Positions 49,002 through 57,076 of a DNA stretch of 64,000 nt are shown here, one piece after another. Made by a program: the position numbers and the translations under genes. Every line of letters begins with the position of its first letter. Positions within the stretch are counted from its first letter, which is position 1. The stretch comes from Bacteroidetes bacterium UBA7674. GTDB lineage: Bacteria; Bacteroidota; Bacteroidia; Chitinophagales; Chitinophagaceae. The DNA is taken from assembly GCA_002483105.1 (NCBI GenBank), contig DLHG01000001.1, positions 1 through 64,000 of the forward strand, given 5' to 3'. The notes beneath the pieces were generated by a model. The model made no database searches and was not told the DNA's origin. It saw only the letters and a program-made list of their open reading frames with translations.

Positions 49002-51743
49002 TTACATATCAAATGCAGCGTCCAGTATTATCTTTTGTTCTTTGGCGTGCATTTTGGAGAAGCCTGTTGCGGAGGCTGCCATTGCAGGGCGGCTGATGTA
49101 CTTGCTGATGGTGATGCCATCAAGGTTAAGGACAAGGTGTCCTAGTGCGCCCATGTTGCGTGGCTCTTCCTGTACCCATATCCATTCAGCACCTTTGTAT
49201 TTTGCTTGCAGTTCTTGCAGTTGCTTTACAGGAGTAGGATAAATTTGCTCCAGGCGAACGATAGCTATGTCGGTGCGTTTTTCTTCCAATTGCTTTTCGC
49301 TGAGGTCGAAGTACACTTTACCGCTGCACAGTATCACACGTTTTACTTTGCTTGCAGTTTTTACATTCGGGTCGTCTATCACTTCTTTGAATCCACCTTT
49401 GGTGAACTCTTCTATTGCCGACTGCGACCTTACGTGACGCAGGTTAGCTTTGGGTGAGAAGTTGACCAATGGTTTGCGGAAATTCCATTTCATCTGGCGG
49501 CGGAACATGTGGAACAGGTTGGCCGACGTAGTGATGTTGGTTATAATAATATTATTTTCCGCACACAACTGGAGGAAACGTTCCAGCCTTGCAGAAGAGT
49601 GCTCAGGCCCCTGGCCTTCGTAACCATGCGGCAACAAGAGTACCAGCCCGCTCATCTTCTGCCATTTTGTTTCAGCAGAAACGAGGTATTGATCTATTAC
49701 AGTCTGCGCACCATTTGCGAAGTCGCCGAATTGTGCTTCCCATATAGTTAGTGCATTGGGATTAGCAATAGAATAGCCATATTCAAAACCCAGTACTGCA
49801 AATTCGCTCAGGAGAGAATTGTACACTGAGAAGCGCGCTTTCTGATCGAGACCAGCAACGCGATTGAGTTCTTCGTTGGTATTCTCATCGTGCAGGATAG
49901 CGTGGCGATGAGAGAATGTACCACGTTGCACATCCTGTCCGCTCATGCGCACATCATTGCCATCTTCCACTATGCTGGCATAAGCCATCAGTTCACCGGT
50001 TGCCCAGTCTATCTGGCCGTCTTTGTAGAGCTTTACTTTTTCATCCAGCAACTTCTGAATTTTGCGGAGTGGCTTGAAACCAGCCGGAACATTCATTAGT
50101 GTATTGAACAATTTCTCAACGTCCTTCTTACTGACAGCTGTATCAGGGGATTTATCAAAATCTTCAGGCGTTGCTTTTACCAGGTCAACCCATGCCTGTT
50201 CGGCAGGTTGGAGATTGTATGGAAGTGGCTTTTGTTTTATTTCATCGAGGCGAGCCTGCAGGTCGTCCCAGAATTTCTTTTCCATTTCCTTGGCAAGTTC
50301 CTGTGCTCCAGGTTCGCCATGGGTCTTGAGATACTCGGTATAAACTTCGCGAGGATTAACGTGTTTCTTTATCAGTTCATACAACTTAGGTTGCGTGAAG
50401 CTCGGGTCATCACCTTCATTATGTCCGTGGCGGCGATAGCATACCATGTCGATAAAGATATCCTGGTTGAAACGCTGGCGGTAAGCCACTGCGAGTTCAG
50501 CCGCTTTCACCACTGCTTCAGGGTCATCACCGTTTACGTGCAATACAGGAGCCTGTACCATTGCTGCAATGCTGGTGCAATAATCCGCAGAACGAGCATC
50601 ATCGAAGTCGGTAGTGAAGCCAATCTGGTTGTTGATGACAAAATGAATTGTACCGCCGGTATAGTAGCCGGGGAGTTTACTCATCTGCAACAACTCATAT
50701 ACTACACCCTGCCCTGCTATCGCGGCATCGCCATGAATAAGTATCGGGAGTACCTTGTCGTATTGTTTATTGTAATTAGTATCTGCTTTAGCGCGGGCAA
50801 AACCTACCACTACAGGATCAACTACTTCCAGGTGGGAAGGATTGGGTGTCAATTGTACATTGATATCCTTTCCGTTAGGGGTAATAATATTAGAGCGGAA
50901 ACCCAGGTGGTATTTTACGTCGCCGCTACCCATAGTAGTATCTGCGGGCATATTACCTTCAAACTCAGAGAATATCTGCTCGTAGGTCTTACGCATGGTG
51001 TTCGCCAATACGTTCAGACGGCCACGGTGTGCCATACCTATCACTACTTCCTTTACATCATTATCAGCAGCGCTATTGATGATGGTATCGAGTGCCGCGA
51101 TGGTGCTTTCTCCACCTTCAAGGCTAAAGCGTTTCTGGCCGATGTATTTTGTGTGGAGGAATTTTTCGAAGATCACGCCTTCGTTCAACTTCTCGAGGAT
51201 GCGGCGTTTTTGTTCCAGGCCTGGATGCCTTTCCATCATTTTTTCAAACTCCTGCTCTACCCATGCACATTTTTCCAGGTCGTTGATGTAAGTGTATTCG
51301 ATACCTACATCACCTGCATATAATTGTTTCAGCTTTGCGAGGATGTCGCTCAGCTTTGCTTTGCCTATTTTAAGGAATGAGCCTGAATAGAATTCTGTGT
51401 TCAGGTCGGCATCTGCCAGTCCGAAATCGGAAAGATCGAGGTGAGGTTTCCTGTCTTTACGAGGACGGATAGGATTTGTATCTGCTATCAGGTGACCACG
51501 TTTGCGGAACGCATTGATGAGGCGATACACGCCCAGCTCTTTACCCAATTGCTCATTTGTAACCGGACTGGCTTCAATAGTTGCTGTTGAAGAACCATTA
51601 CCATTCTTCTTACTGGCGAAATCTACGCCTTCAAAGAATTTCTTCCATTCGGGATCAATGCCTTCGGGGTTCTTAGTATAATCATCGTATAACGAATCAA
51701 CATAAGAGGGGTGTGAACTCATCACGTAAGAATAATCTTTCAT
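49002..51743 (-). CDS. sucA: 2-oxoglutarate dehydrogenase E1 component
   Basis: 913 residues. E1 of the 2-oxoglutarate dehydrogenase complex, a thiamine diphosphate enzyme of the citric acid cycle. Motifs: N-terminal SYVDSLYDDYTKNPEGIDPEW, VVIGMAHRGRLNVLANT, VLIHGDAAIAGQGVVYE, the diphosphate-binding region VLHVNGDDPEAVVKAA with YRRHGHNEGDDPSFTQP, and C-terminal LLLPHGYEGQGPEHSSARLERFLQ. The length is normal. The E2 gene sucB is not adjacent, as the next gene is convergent, so it must lie elsewhere. Confidence 0.95.
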   Translation of the reverse strand: MKDYSYVMSSHPSYVDSLYDDYTKNPEGIDPEWKKFFEGVDFASKKNGNGSSTATIEASPVTNEQLGKELGVYRLINAFRKRGHLIADTNPIRPRKDRKPHLDLSDFGLADADLNTEFYSGSFLKIGKAKLSDILAKLKQLYAGDVGIEYTYINDLEKCAWVEQEFEKMMERHPGLEQKRRILEKLNEGVIFEKFLHTKYIGQKRFSLEGGESTIAALDTIINSAADNDVKEVVIGMAHRGRLNVLANTMRKTYEQIFSEFEGNMPADTTMGSGDVKYHLGFRSNIITPNGKDINVQLTPNPSHLEVVDPVVVGFARAKADTNYNKQYDKVLPILIHGDAAIAGQGVVYELLQMSKLPGYYTGGTIHFVINNQIGFTTDFDDARSADYCTSIAAMVQAPVLHVNGDDPEAVVKAAELAVAYRQRFNQDIFIDMVCYRRHGHNEGDDPSFTQPKLYELIKKHVNPREVYTEYLKTHGEPGAQELAKEMEKKFWDDLQARLDEIKQKPLPYNLQPAEQAWVDLVKATPEDFDKSPDTAVSKKDVEKLFNTLMNVPAGFKPLRKIQKLLDEKVKLYKDGQIDWATGELMAYASIVEDGNDVRMSGQDVQRGTFSHRHAILHDENTNEELNRVAGLDQKARFSVYNSLLSEFAVLGFEYGYSIANPNALTIWEAQFGDFANGAQTVIDQYLVSAETKWQKMSGLVLLLPHGYEGQGPEHSSARLERFLQLCAENNIIITNITTSANLFHMFRRQMKWNFRKPLVNFSPKANLRHVRSQSAIEEFTKGGFKEVIDDPNVKTASKVKRVILCSGKVYFDLSEKQLEEKRTDIAIVRLEQIYPTPVKQLQELQAKYKGAEWIWVQEEPRNMGALGHLVLNLDGITISKYISRPAMAASATGFSKMHAKEQKIILDAAFDM

Positions 51744-51871
51744 CTTAATGCCTGTGCGGTACTTTATTGATTGAAAATCATGGGAAATCAGGCTAAAATA
51801 GCCAATTATGCCAAGGGTGACAAAGTTAATGAAAAAATGAGGTGTTGGGGGTGGATTTGTGGGGTGCTATA

Positions 51872-51929
51872 CGCGAGTCAACCCACCCCGCCCTGCGGGC
51901 ACCCCTCCCTGAAAATAGGGAGGGGAGTC
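51872..51929 (-). repeat. Solo DUF559-associated palindromic element
   Basis: 58 bases differing at 2 positions from the element at 52375-52432. CGCGAGTC end, CACCCCGCCCTGCGGGC middle, CCCTCCCT-GAAAAT-AGGGAGGG hairpin. GTGCTATA precedes it, as in the row at 46.7 kb. Confidence 0.82.
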
Positions 51930-51976
51930 GTATATTGGGTTAAATAAGGTTAAAAGCCGGACGACAGATGATTTAT

Positions 51977-51994
51977 TTTATTAAATTTAATAAA
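51977..51994. promoter_or_regulatory. Perfect 18-bp AT palindrome
   Basis: TTTATTAAA-TTTAATAAA, with no spacer, 42 bases before the short gene at 52036. It has the form of an operator for a dimeric regulator. A GAGCCG-AA-CGGCTC hairpin lies between it and the gene. Confidence 0.45.
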
Positions 51995-52035
51995 TAGATT
52001 ATTTGAGCCGAACGGCTCGTTAAAATATTCAGCTT

Positions 52036-52179
52036 ATGAACTGTTTATTATCAGCCGGGCCGGGGAACAATTGGCTTCCCATTTTATTTTTGATGATCGC
52101 TGTGGTGGGAGCATGGTTTGGAGTGGAGTTTCTTGTGATGAAGGTGAAGGCGTGGTGGAGAGGGAGGACTAGTCATTAA
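52036..52179 (+). CDS. Short membrane protein, 47 residues
   Basis: A short open frame, ATG to TAA, coding for MNCLLSAGPGNNWLPILF, a continuous hydrophobic helix (LPILFLMIAVVGAWFGVEFLV) and a basic tail (KVKAWWRGRTSH). One membrane helix with a positive C-terminal end is a normal small membrane protein layout. It is preceded by the AT palindrome and a hairpin. Expression is unproven and a chance frame cannot be excluded. Confidence 0.45.
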   Translation: MNCLLSAGPGNNWLPILFLMIAVVGAWFGVEFLVMKVKAWWRGRTSH

Positions 52180-52262
52180 GCGCGAGTCGCCCCCTAACCC
52201 CCTAAAGGGGGAATATGTTGTTTATTTTACGCGAGCCCGGCGACCGCAAGGGTACGCCCCTA
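52180..52262 (-). repeat. Two partial DUF559-associated elements
   Basis: GCGCGAGTCGCCCCCT with CCCCCTAAAGGGGG at 52180-52213, and ACGCGAGCCCGGCGACCGCAAGGGTACGCCCC at 52230-52261 split by mismatches. Both keep the CGCGAG end but lack the terminal hairpin. Confidence 0.55.
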
Positions 52263-52297
52263 CATCTTACTACTAAGCTTAGCCGCTACTCCTCAAG

Positions 52298-52354
52298 GGA
52301 TCTTTCACTGCACTACATTCCGCTGCGCTGCATTTCGTTTCGTTCAAGATGACG
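52298..52354. repeat. Dispersed hairpin element, covarying stem
   Basis: GATCTT ... AAGATGACGGC with a longer loop (CTGCGCTGCATTTCGTTTCG inside). Stem ATCTT/AAGAT, otherwise the layout of the elements at 8285, 43865 and 48896. Confidence 0.5.
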
Positions 52355-52374
52355 GCTTTGGTGGGGCTTCATTG

Positions 52375-52432
52375 CGCGAGTCGACCCACCCCGCCCTTCG
52401 GGCACCCCTCCCTGAAAATAGGGAGGGGAGTC
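52375..52432 (-). repeat. Solo DUF559-associated palindromic element
   Basis: CGCGAGTCGACCCACCCC, GCCC-TTC-GGGC, then the hairpin CCCTCCCT-GAAAAT-AGGGAGGG and GAGTC. It ends 12 bases from the stop of the porin gene at 52445, in that gene's sense direction. Confidence 0.82.
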
Positions 52433-52444
52433 TATTGGTAATAA

Positions 52445-54421
52445 TTAATTAGTCAGCATCCAGGTGAAGCCGAAGCGGAGCATGAAATCCTGGGCCGGGT
52501 AGTTTGGTGCCGCGATATAGTTGGTGGAGAACAGTTGTTGTACCTGGTCTAAGGAAAGAGAGGCACGGAACTGCTTGATCTTGAAGTTAAAGAATACTGT
52601 TCCCTGCGGGGTATTGGATAACACTACAACATCCTGATAATAATACCTGTTGAGGAAAGGCGAATATCCTGCGCTGCTGTATGGACTATGATATCTGCCT
52701 TCCACACCTACTGCCACCTTCAATCTCTTCTTAAACATATAAGATTCCCATGCAAGCTGGTGCCTGCCCATCAGCATAGGAACATTCACAGGTGCATCGC
52801 CGGTGCGGTTTTGAAAAACCACTTCATTATCCAATACAAAGTTGCCGATGTTGAACAGCTTTCTTAACCATACCTGCGTTATATTGAATGGCGTGGTGTA
52901 TTGCTTTGGAGTCTGGTCGGCATGAATATACATGTAGTTGGCCGCTACATAGTTCTTTACACCAAACCATAGATTGAGCTTATCGCTATACAGGTTGATA
53001 TAAACCTGAGTGATGCTTTCCTTACTGAACGAGTCTTTACGCTGAAAGAACTCATTGGCATAAATGGTATAGTTGTATGGATTGCTTTGCAGTTGTTGTT
53101 GCACACCTGCGTTGATACTGCCAAAATTCTTCAGGTCTTTAGTTGCTGAGGCATGTAGCAGAAAATCACCTGCAGAAGCACCGGTGAAATAAAATTGTGC
53201 GCTTGCATTATACCCCCACTGCCCTTCTTCCAGTACTTCTTTCTTTACTTCGCCGATGATGTAATTACTCACTATATCATTATTGGCAGGGGTAATTTTA
53301 TACCTTGTCTGGAAGGCATCGTACCTATTGCCTACGCCTGCGCTGAACGCCAGTTGCTTACCGGGTTTACCAAAGAAACCATTCAGCAGGAAACGGTTGT
53401 CTATTTTCGACCAACGCTGTTCAGAGTAAACTGAGTCGCCCTGAAAGAACTGACTCTCGAAGAAGCCTGTGTATTTCAATGAGTCGGGACGCAGGTCTTT
53501 ATATAGATGTTTTTCGGAACGGAATTCCATCCTGTGTGTAACGCGAAAACGGGGTATGAGGCGATAACGAAGATCAGTAGAGTCTTCGTTGTACACTGTA
53601 TCTTCTTTACCTACGGTGTAGCTGTGGTTCAATAGTACAGAGACATCACGCGACATATTGGTTACCGCAGAGCGCTTCTGGCTATAGTCGCTATCAAAAA
53701 GGACTGGAACTACTTTCCTGTCGCTGAACGCAGCACTATCCAGCAAGCTGACATCTGTTACACCACCATTCTCGTCTTGCTGTGCTTTGTTGTAAGTAAA
53801 CGCACCATATAGCTCGTAGTGTTGTTTTTTGCTTTTGTAGTTGGTACTGACAAAGGCGTTGTCGTTGTTGCTTCTCTGTATCTTATAGAAACCTTGCGAA
53901 TTTATTTTCTGGTACTGAGCAGTGACATTCCAGAACGGATTGATGTTCTGCGAATGCAGCAGGCGTGATACCTGTTCCAATTTGCTGCCCAGCCTGAAAG
54001 TGAAGGCACTGTACGGACGAGTGGTATTGTAGTAGGGCACACTGTCTATGTCAGTCCTGTAAATATCATATACATGATAACCGAGCGTGGGGCCTACCCG
54101 GTACTCAGGGGTAAAATAGAGGTTTCTGGCAGCGCCGCCCATATTGCCGAGGTCCCCGTACCAGGGCTGCAGGAATTCCCTTCGGTGGAAAGTGTGTATG
54201 GAACTGTCGGGGAAGTATTTTTTTTCGGCATTGAGGAGCTTATACCACACAATGGCTGTCTCGTCTTTCCACTCTGCATTATTGGTTTTGTTAGCGGTAG
54301 TATCGCGCACATTACCCAGGGCACCGGGAGTGGAAGGCGTTGTTACCTGCGCCTGCGCTTTGCCGGGGCAAAGACATACGCAAATACACCAAACGATAAA
54401 TACTACTCTTATGCGACTCAA
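52445..54421 (-). CDS. Putative outer-membrane porin
   Basis: 658 residues. The signal peptide (IVWCICVCLCPGKAQAQ) is followed by a long series of amphipathic beta strands rich in Y, F, N and Q. The early segment LNAEKKYFPDSSIHTFHRREFLQPWYGDLGNMGGAARNLYF is typical of the putative porin family of Bacteroidota. It ends with an aromatic strand (MLRFGFTWMLTN) as expected of a barrel. Its start overlaps the previous gene's stop by 4 bases (ATGA), so the two are co-translated. The solute is unknown. Confidence 0.82.
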   Translation of the reverse strand: MSRIRVVFIVWCICVCLCPGKAQAQVTTPSTPGALGNVRDTTANKTNNAEWKDETAIVWYKLLNAEKKYFPDSSIHTFHRREFLQPWYGDLGNMGGAARNLYFTPEYRVGPTLGYHVYDIYRTDIDSVPYYNTTRPYSAFTFRLGSKLEQVSRLLHSQNINPFWNVTAQYQKINSQGFYKIQRSNNDNAFVSTNYKSKKQHYELYGAFTYNKAQQDENGGVTDVSLLDSAAFSDRKVVPVLFDSDYSQKRSAVTNMSRDVSVLLNHSYTVGKEDTVYNEDSTDLRYRLIPRFRVTHRMEFRSEKHLYKDLRPDSLKYTGFFESQFFQGDSVYSEQRWSKIDNRFLLNGFFGKPGKQLAFSAGVGNRYDAFQTRYKITPANNDIVSNYIIGEVKKEVLEEGQWGYNASAQFYFTGASAGDFLLHASATKDLKNFGSINAGVQQQLQSNPYNYTIYANEFFQRKDSFSKESITQVYINLYSDKLNLWFGVKNYVAANYMYIHADQTPKQYTTPFNITQVWLRKLFNIGNFVLDNEVVFQNRTGDAPVNVPMLMGRHQLAWESYMFKKRLKVAVGVEGRYHSPYSSAGYSPFLNRYYYQDVVVLSNTPQGTVFFNFKIKQFRASLSLDQVQQLFSTNYIAAPNYPAQDFMLRFGFTWMLTN

Positions 54422-55827
54422 TTCTGTGCTTTAATAAATTTTCCCGTATATGTATTGCTGCCTGCAATGATATGTATAAAGTACATACCCATGGGACAAT
54501 TACGCGGCAAAGGTAATTCAATACCTTGATTAGGAACAGAGCCGAGAGAAATTGACTGTTTTAATATGATCCTGCCCTGAATATCACAGACGGAAAGGGC
54601 TATATCGCCTGTTTCGGGGAGGGAGAGAGTGAGTTTGTCGGTGGCGGGGTTGGGGTAGATGTTGAAAGGCTTCTTAGTGATAATGGAGTCTTTTACGGAT
54701 AGGTTGAGGGCGCTATCAGCATTGAAAACATATAGTCCCGTCTGCATATCGCTGACTAATATTCGGTGTGATGGCAGGTACGGATAGCAACCCCAGGCAC
54801 CTGCAAAACCCCTGAAAGAAGGTGCAGGATAAGTATCGTAATAGCCGGTGCGGTATGGACTGTCGGGTTTAGAAATATTGTAGATCTGCAAGCCATCCAT
54901 ATAATAGGATACCAATACATAATCTTCATTCAAAATAAAAGGATTGTGCGGTATACAGAACGTATCACCAATAAAAGAAGGCATAAAGTTGGCGAGCACT
55001 TCGATATTGTTAATGTTGCGTGTGTCTATCACCTTTAATGGCATACCATGCGTCTCGTCTGCCATTACGCCTATACCACTGTTATTGATCCAACTGGAGT
55101 GATTGTAGCCCTTATAGTCGTAGTCGGGCAACACACCGAGCACCTGGACACTTGTGTTAGCGGAAAAATCGGCGACCAGGAAGCCATAGTTAGAACCGCT
55201 GCAATAAGCGGTGTCGTTACGGACATACATATCGTGTATCGGCTGAGCGAAATTATTATTACCTATTGCTGTGAGAAATGTAGGATGTTCCGGATCAGCC
55301 AAAGAAAAGCAAGCCATACGATTGTCGATAAGGCCACCCACGGAATCGCTTGCCTTATGGATACCAAAATATATTTTAGCCTTAGCCGAGTCGATGAAAA
55401 GGTTATGCGTAGTGACGCATTCGAACTGTGTGCTCACATATACACGATGCAGGGAATCGGGCAGATAACTGAGATCAAATATTTCCAGCCTACTATCTTG
55501 TCCTTCGTCGCAAACTGCATAGAGATAGTTCCTGTACACCTTATAATCGCGGTGTATAACATCGGGACCTGAAAAGGTGGCCTGGTGGAAAGCTACCTCG
55601 TTACAATTGTTCACATCAATGATGTGTACGCCTTCGGTAGAGCCTATTGCGGCATACTCTTTTCCGTTATGAACAAATCCCCATACATCATTGTAGTATT
55701 GGGCATTGTGTGGACGTATGCCCGTGGTATCATTCCAGTTGCAAAGCAGCGTGACCTTTTCAGCCACCTGGGCAGAGACCGCAGTGGTGAAAAACAAGCT
55801 TATGATAAGGAATAGCCGGTAACGCAT
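54418..55827 (-). CDS. Choice-of-anchor B family secreted protein with T9SS domain
   Basis: 469 residues. A signal peptide of 19 residues (ending AVSAQ) leads a propeller-like domain built from LVIVD-type repeats (NDVWGFVHNGKEYAAIGSTEGVHIIDV, DYVLVSYYMDGLQIYNIS, GCYPYLPSHRILVSDMQTGLYVF). This is the usual form of choice-of-anchor B proteins. A T9SS sorting domain ends it (YPNPATDKLTLSL ... GMYFIHIIAGS). It is translationally coupled to the porin gene downstream, which suggests related surface roles. Confidence 0.87.
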   Translation of the reverse strand: MRYRLFLIISLFFTTAVSAQVAEKVTLLCNWNDTTGIRPHNAQYYNDVWGFVHNGKEYAAIGSTEGVHIIDVNNCNEVAFHQATFSGPDVIHRDYKVYRNYLYAVCDEGQDSRLEIFDLSYLPDSLHRVYVSTQFECVTTHNLFIDSAKAKIYFGIHKASDSVGGLIDNRMACFSLADPEHPTFLTAIGNNNFAQPIHDMYVRNDTAYCSGSNYGFLVADFSANTSVQVLGVLPDYDYKGYNHSSWINNSGIGVMADETHGMPLKVIDTRNINNIEVLANFMPSFIGDTFCIPHNPFILNEDYVLVSYYMDGLQIYNISKPDSPYRTGYYDTYPAPSFRGFAGAWGCYPYLPSHRILVSDMQTGLYVFNADSALNLSVKDSIITKKPFNIYPNPATDKLTLSLPETGDIALSVCDIQGRIILKQSISLGSVPNQGIELPLPRNCPMGMYFIHIIAGSNTYTGKFIKAQN

Positions 55828-55864
55828 ATACTAAGTTACTGAATACTGTATATATAAGACGGAA

Positions 55865-55887
55865 AATGCCGGGTAAATACCCGGCAT
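55865..55887 (-). terminator. Terminator of the ruvX-def unit
   Basis: AATGCCGGGTA-A-TACCCGGCATT-type perfect stem 32 bases beyond the def stop, with T residues after it on the minus strand. Confidence 0.75.
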
Positions 55888-55919
55888 TCAGTTAATTTAT
55901 CAGTTAATTATAGAAAATA

Positions 55920-56498
55920 TTATTTGACGAAGAGCATCCTGTAATCGGTGCGGACCTTGCCATTGGTGATATCGTCCAGCTTCTTCTTGATGAGGCGTTT
56001 CTTGATGGGAGCGAGGTAGTCTATAAAGAGTTTGCCATCGAGGTGGTCGTACTCATGAAGAATAACACGGGCGGTGATGCCGCTGAATTCCTTTTCCTGC
56101 TCCACGAAATTCTCGTCCATATAGCGAAGGCGGACATTAGCACCACGGGAAACATCCTCGCGCACTTTGGGTATGCTGAGACAACCTTCGTTGTATAACC
56201 AGGGAGTACCTGTTTCTTCTATTTTATGTGCATTGATGAACACTGACTTAATCGGCTTTTCGTTCGGGTAATCACGTTTGTCCTGGTCGTCGAAACCCTC
56301 TACTATTTGCTCAGTGTCCACTACAAAGAGACGTATTGGCTTATTCACCTGTGGTGCGGCAACGCCTACACCATTACTGTGATACATGGTCTCCCACATA
56401 TCGGCTATCAGCTTTTTCAATTCCGGATATTCAGCCGTAATATCATCTGCCACTTTCCGCAATACCGGGTGCCCGTATGCTACAATCGGTAAGATCAT
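55920..56498 (-). CDS. def: Peptide deformylase
   Basis: 192 residues. It removes the formyl group from new N-terminal methionines. The three family motifs are present: GVGVAAPQV (43-51), EGCLSIP with the metal ligand Cys106, and HEYDHLDG with ligands His148 and His152 and catalytic Glu149. A basic C-terminal stretch (PIKKRLIKKKLDDI) is usual for Bacteroidota forms. It lies 37 bases after ruvX in the same direction. Confidence 0.96.
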   Translation of the reverse strand: MILPIVAYGHPVLRKVADDITAEYPELKKLIADMWETMYHSNGVGVAAPQVNKPIRLFVVDTEQIVEGFDDQDKRDYPNEKPIKSVFINAHKIEETGTPWLYNEGCLSIPKVREDVSRGANVRLRYMDENFVEQEKEFSGITARVILHEYDHLDGKLFIDYLAPIKKRLIKKKLDDITNGKVRTDYRMLFVK

Positions 56499-56535
56499 AA
56501 TTCTATTCTTGATATAAGAGGTGCAAAGATATGGA

Positions 56536-56946
56536 TTAGCCGCGGCTTTCGAGGTATTCCTGCAAGATAATTACGGCGCTGACGGTGTCTATCAGGGCTT
56601 TATTTTCCCGGTCTTTTTTCTTCAGCCCCATCTCAGATATGTACTGGGAGGCCATTTTGGAAGTGAGACGTTCGTCGCACTTCTCTATGGGGAGGTTTGG
56701 GAAGACATTGGCAAACTTGCCGATGAATTTATCTACCAGGGGGGTGGCATCGGTGGGCGAATCATCGAAATTGAGGGGGTAGCCAATGAGGACTTTTTCT
56801 ACTTGCTCTGCCTGCATGTATTTTTTCAGGTAACCTATCAGCTCACCTGTGTCCACGGTTTCGAGGCCTGTTGCGATTATCTGCAATGGGTCTGTGACGG
56901 CGATGCCGGTGCGTTTTTTTCCGTAGTCTAGTGCGAGGATGCGCAT
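56536..56946 (-). CDS. ruvX: Holliday junction resolvase-like protein RuvX/YqgF
   Basis: 136 residues from the ATG at 56946 (MRILALDYGKKRTGIAV). The frame continues 36 codons upstream through repeat sequence, which is not part of the family. RNase H-like fold: first Asp in LALDYGKKRTG, then VLIGYPLNFDDSPTDAT, CDERLTSKMA with the second acidic residue and the Asp in ALIDTVSAVIILQEYL. It is implicated in processing 16S rRNA ends and in recombination. A palindromic element separates it from dnaG upstream. Confidence 0.93.
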   Translation of the reverse strand: MRILALDYGKKRTGIAVTDPLQIIATGLETVDTGELIGYLKKYMQAEQVEKVLIGYPLNFDDSPTDATPLVDKFIGKFANVFPNLPIEKCDERLTSKMASQYISEMGLKKKDRENKALIDTVSAVIILQEYLESRG

Positions 56947-56984
56947 TTTCAGTTGGCAGTTTTTAGTTTTCAGTTGGCAGTAGT

Positions 56985-57065
56985 TGCGCGAGTATGCACC
57001 ACCCCCATTTGTAAAAGCCGCCTTCGGCTCTTTTACAAATGTCCCCTCCTCCACAAGGAGGGGAG
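56985..57065 (-). repeat. Solo DUF559-associated palindromic element
   Basis: GCGCGAGTATGCACCACCCCC, a long stem TTTGTAAAAG...CTTTTACAAA with inner GCCG-CCTT-CGGC, then CCCCTCCT-CCACA-AGGAGGGG. It lies between the dnaG stop (57077) and the ruvX start, beginning 11 bases after the stop in sense orientation. Confidence 0.82.
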
Positions 57066-57076
57066 CTTTATTATGC

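Larger units (their letters stand above)
51744..52444. other. Intergenic region with solo elements and one short gene
   Basis: About 700 bases upstream of sucA. It contains two nearly identical palindromic elements (51872, 52375), two partial ones (52180, 52230), a covarying hairpin element (52298), a perfect AT palindrome (51977) and a 47-codon gene (52036), listed separately. Confidence 0.7.

Noticed and set aside
50208..51323. 371-codon plus-strand frame
   Set aside because: It is antisense to sucA, whose motifs are conserved across the whole region.
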